Shown here one piece after another: positions 61,508 through 64,000 of a stretch of DNA of 64,000 bases. The position numbers were made by a program, and so were the translations under genes. The DNA is from Straminergon stramineum (taxonomy: Eukaryota; Streptophyta; Bryopsida; Hypnales; Calliergonaceae). Each line of letters begins with the position of its first letter. Within the stretch, counting starts at the first letter, position 1. The stretch is taken from positions 14,038,019-14,102,018 of the forward strand of contig OY987270.1 of NCBI GenBank assembly GCA_963920665.1, given 5' to 3'. A model generated the notes under the pieces. That model saw only the letters and a program-made list of their open reading frames with translations. It had not been told where the DNA came from and made no database searches.

Positions 61508-62053
61508 CAGTGGGAGACCTCCCCCCCTTAGGCCTCCTGCGATGTGAGAGGCTATTCACATGTAGGACCGGACCGGAGGTGGAGCTCCAAGGGCCAGTTC
61601 ATGAAGATCGGGTCTATGCCACATCAAGCTTCCGCATGTGAACTGGTTCTCCAAATAAAACATTTCCAAATTTTTAGGATTGATTGGCATGTGGCAGTGA
61701 TACTTCTATAAAAAAAATACTTGTAGAGAGAACTTGGGAACTCTCTATATATTTAAAAGGGAGTTTGACTAATGACGTGAGACAAGGAGACATGTGAAGG
61801 ATAATCTTAGTTTCTTTTAGTAAGTCGGGTTGATGGGAAGGAGAGCGGGTTTGGAAATCCTAAATTCAAGGATGGAAGAGCCAGGGAGGAACCGGAGCTC
61901 CATATCGGAAATCAAGTTCACAATTTCGTCATGCAAATCCCCCTGGGCCCGGTTGGAGGTCCGGTCCTGTCCTTCATGCGAACAGGCCCTGAGAGCCCCG
62001 GCCTTCAAGGCTCTCACATCGCGGGAGGCCTTCGGGGGGAGGCCTCCCACTAT
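61508..62053. mobile_element. Small TIR transposon relic (about 545 bp)
   Basis: The left arm AGTGGGAGACCTCCCCCC is answered at the right by its complement ggggggaggcctcccact. The similarity continues inward over about 100 bp (gatgtgagagg, ggaccggacc, ggtggagctcc-like blocks). It has a high GC content compared with its surroundings. No transposase frame is seen. It abuts the family A element at 61275-61505. Confidence 0.6.
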
Positions 62054-62540
62054 ACAATCTCCTGCTTCATGCATGACGTTGGGAGTCCAAACGCTGACGT
62101 GATCACATGGAAAGAGCAGAGGAACTTGCATCAGCTTCTTCGGATCCTATAAAATCATGGCGAGGATTGTGATGATTTCATCGAACTCCAGATTTTGTCG
62201 CTGCAGACAGAGCATCTCTCAGCATCAGGTTGGTGAGCTTTGTCAACAATGACCCATCACTTGTCGTTGGATTGTGTTGATGCTTTCAATGGGTCTGTCC
62301 ACGTTGCTTAATTGCACCACTATGATGTTGCTCCGGCATGCAGAAAAGTAGAATCGCTCTTATGCTCCATACCATAGTACTTGAAGCTCATCTCTCAAGT
62401 GTTGTCTTTAGCCTAAACTCGATCCTACACATTCTCTGGTAGTCGTCTCGCTTTCTGATTTCGGTTGTCGTACTAGGATTGTGCCCAGTTGCGTTTTTCT
62501 TAATTTCTTTTATGTTCGTGGTAGTGTAGGAATTTTGGTC

Positions 62541-62747
62541 ATGGCTGCAGCTAGAGTGTGGGGATCTCATCAGTGCTTGGAGAGGATTGTGGTTAGTCAG
62601 TCGGGCAGGAGCGGGTTAGATGGAGCGGGGTTTTGGGGGAAATTGCAGGCGAGAGGACGTCGGCAGCCTGTTCCTGGAGATTTCAAGGGTGGGGTTGCAA
62701 TTTCTTTGAGAAGCGCCCCGATGTTGCGAATGCATGTTTATTCTTTC
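62541..62747 (+). other. Candidate targeting-peptide exon for the GST
   Basis: From ATG 62541, 69 codons run to a GT donor after TTC (62747, gtgtca). The peptide is rich in Arg, Ala, Ser and Gly and poor in acids (MAAARVWGSHQCLERIVV...), like an organelle presequence. An acceptor at ccag before 63139 would join it in frame, adding Ala-Thr before the GST Met. Splicing is inferred, not shown. Confidence 0.35.
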
Positions 62748-63144
62748 GTGTCAGGGATTTGCTGGATTGAATAGAAGTCGCGAATTTGCTTTGTTCTGAA
62801 TGCTACTTTCTACAATTCTGGCGTTCACTTAGCAGGAACCCTTTGTGAAGCTAGCTCATAATTGAAGGCACGGCGACATGGCTGGCATCAATATGTCCGA
62901 ATACGCGATTATTCGCACATTCTAGACTTTTCTTGCAATTGGCTTCGCTGTACTCGGTAATTAATTAACATAGGCTGTGGAATTTTCTCAGGTTTCCTTA
63001 GATGGTCTTCTTCAGAATAGCTGTAAGTGCACCGGATTGGATTTCGAAGAGCTTGAATACTGAGTGGAGTGTTTGCTTGTGCGGTTGTGTTCTCATTGTT
63101 CAGGATATAAATTGTCAGGCCACTCAATCAGAAGCCAGGCAACT

Positions 63145-64000
63145 ATGGCGTCAAAGATTCAACTCTACAGCATGGCCACACCTAATGGCCAGAAGGTAAC
63201 ATTTGGCACCAATGACATTATTTCTAAATGCTTTCCTCCGTTTATTTCCTCTGTGTTAGTTAGTGAGACCTGAATTCTACGATGTTTGTCAATACCTTGA
63301 ATTCTGAATTAATTAACTGTCCCTGGGTTTGGGTTTCATTACCTCTTTCCGCAGATCGGAGTAGCCTTGGAAGAAATGGGTTTGCCTTACGAGCCACACA
63401 CGATCAATATCCTCAAGAACGAGACGTTCACTCCTGAGTTTATCGCCATCAACCCGAATTCCAAGATTCCTGCGATCGTTGATCCCGACGGTCCAGGTAA
63501 ACGGCATGCCCAATACAACATTTCCAATAAGAATTCTCTGCTTGGAGCTTAGTTAAGAAGGATGGCTTTCGTTTGCTAAGTTTCTCGTTTTCTAGCTGAG
63601 CGTCAATTGAACGTTCTTCCGATTTTTGTCAATGACACCTTAGAGGGCACAGCTCAAGAACACAGGATGTTGCAAAAGAATAGACAACAATGCGAGACTA
63701 AGTAGCAAAACACAGTCTATGAAACTCAAATCTGGAATACCCGACTGTTCGGAGCTCGAATGTGCTTACAGTGTGGAGGGGTTTGGCTTGACAGATGGCA
63801 AACCGATCACCATCTTCGAGAGCGGCGCCATTCTCCTCTACCTAGCTGAGAAATCTGGGAAGTTCCTGTCAACAAACCCTCGCCACCGCTGGGAGACGAT
63901 CCAGTGGCTCATGTTCCAGATGGCCGGCGTCGGCCCCATGTTCGGCCAGTTCGGCCACTTCTACCGCTTCGCCAAGGACAAGTGCGACCACCCGTACCCG
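63145..64000 (+). CDS. Ure2p-like glutathione S-transferase, 3' end beyond window
   Basis: GSTs conjugate glutathione to electrophiles or reduce disulfides; the Ure2p/YfcG-type class favours disulfide-bond reductase activity. Exons so far: 63145-63195, 63355-63496, 63795-64000 (open at the window end). The start MASKIQLYSM is followed by TPNGQK, the class-typical motif carrying the glutathione-interacting Thr/Asn instead of Tyr or Ser. Next come IGVALEEMGLPYEPH, NPNSKIPAIVD with the cis-Pro, and FESGAILLYLAEKSG with the Glu-Ser glutathione-binding pair, completing the thioredoxin fold. The helical domain starts with RHRWETIQWLMFQMAGVGPMFGQ. This class is common in bacteria and fungi and retained in bryophytes. 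An upstream exon may add a presequence. Confidence 0.93.

Larger units (their letters stand above)
56641..62540. other. Intergenic repeat-rich stretch before the GST gene
   Basis: This contains a segment related to 3630-3745 (57165-57290), a 74-aa ATG frame at 57915-58139 preceded by a leader-like sequence with a telo-box (aaaccctaa near 57834) but no recognised family, a 12-bp gtatgttccggg repeat (about 58188-58213), a MITE (58433-58652), a CACTA-like end (59040-59138), a family C element (59700-59969), a family A element (61275-61505) and a TIR element (61508-62053). No conserved protein is found. Confidence 0.5.

Overview
This window is nuclear DNA from a land plant. Genes have many GT-AG introns, the intergenic DNA is AT-rich and full of small transposon relics, and two genes belong to plant families (filament-like plant protein; HAK/KUP potassium transporter). 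A Ure2p-type glutathione S-transferase and rather unspecialised versions of the other genes point to a non-seed plant, most likely a bryophyte. That placement is inference. No bacterial, viral or organellar block is seen.

Layout: 1-4.6 kb is non-coding with small DNA-transposon relics. 4.6-6.95 kb is a transcription unit with a TATA box and a two-exon gene for an unrecognised hydrophobic protein with a Gln-rich tandem-repeat tail; it carries several stops and frameshifts, so I call it a decaying pseudogene. 6.95-11.1 kb is a diverged triplication of AT-rich DNA. 13.0-16.5 kb (-) is mitochondrial pyruvate dehydrogenase kinase, six exons, 377 aa. 18.4-21.9 kb (-) is RAD51D, divergent from NDC1 nucleoporin at 22.6-25.6 kb (+). 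28.7-39.2 kb (+) is a HAK/KUP K+ transporter with long introns that host transposon relics. 39.2-43.2 kb is repeat-rich. 43.3-48.1 kb (-) is a 1095-aa filament-like plant protein. 52.1-56.1 kb (-) is the spindle-checkpoint kinase BUB1. 56.2-62.5 kb is repeat-rich. 62.5-64.0 kb (+) is a Ure2p-like GST cut by the window end, possibly with an upstream targeting exon.

The genes are ordinary housekeeping genes with no evident joint pathway, although RAD51D, NDC1 and BUB1 all serve chromosome or nuclear-envelope biology. Exon borders were derived by hand from splice sites and reading phase. For PDK, NDC1, FPP and the mapped part of BUB1 the phases close exactly over the whole reading frame.

The most notable signal is a set of about nine small elements (230-950 bp, three families) bounded by TTAA, with inverted ends starting CCC. 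This is the signature of piggyBac-type transposons, which are not typical of plant genomes. Other observations are a probable CACTA mini-element, two further MITE families, a GC-AG intron in RAD51D, an altered pore motif in the K+ transporter and a possible presequence exon for the GST.
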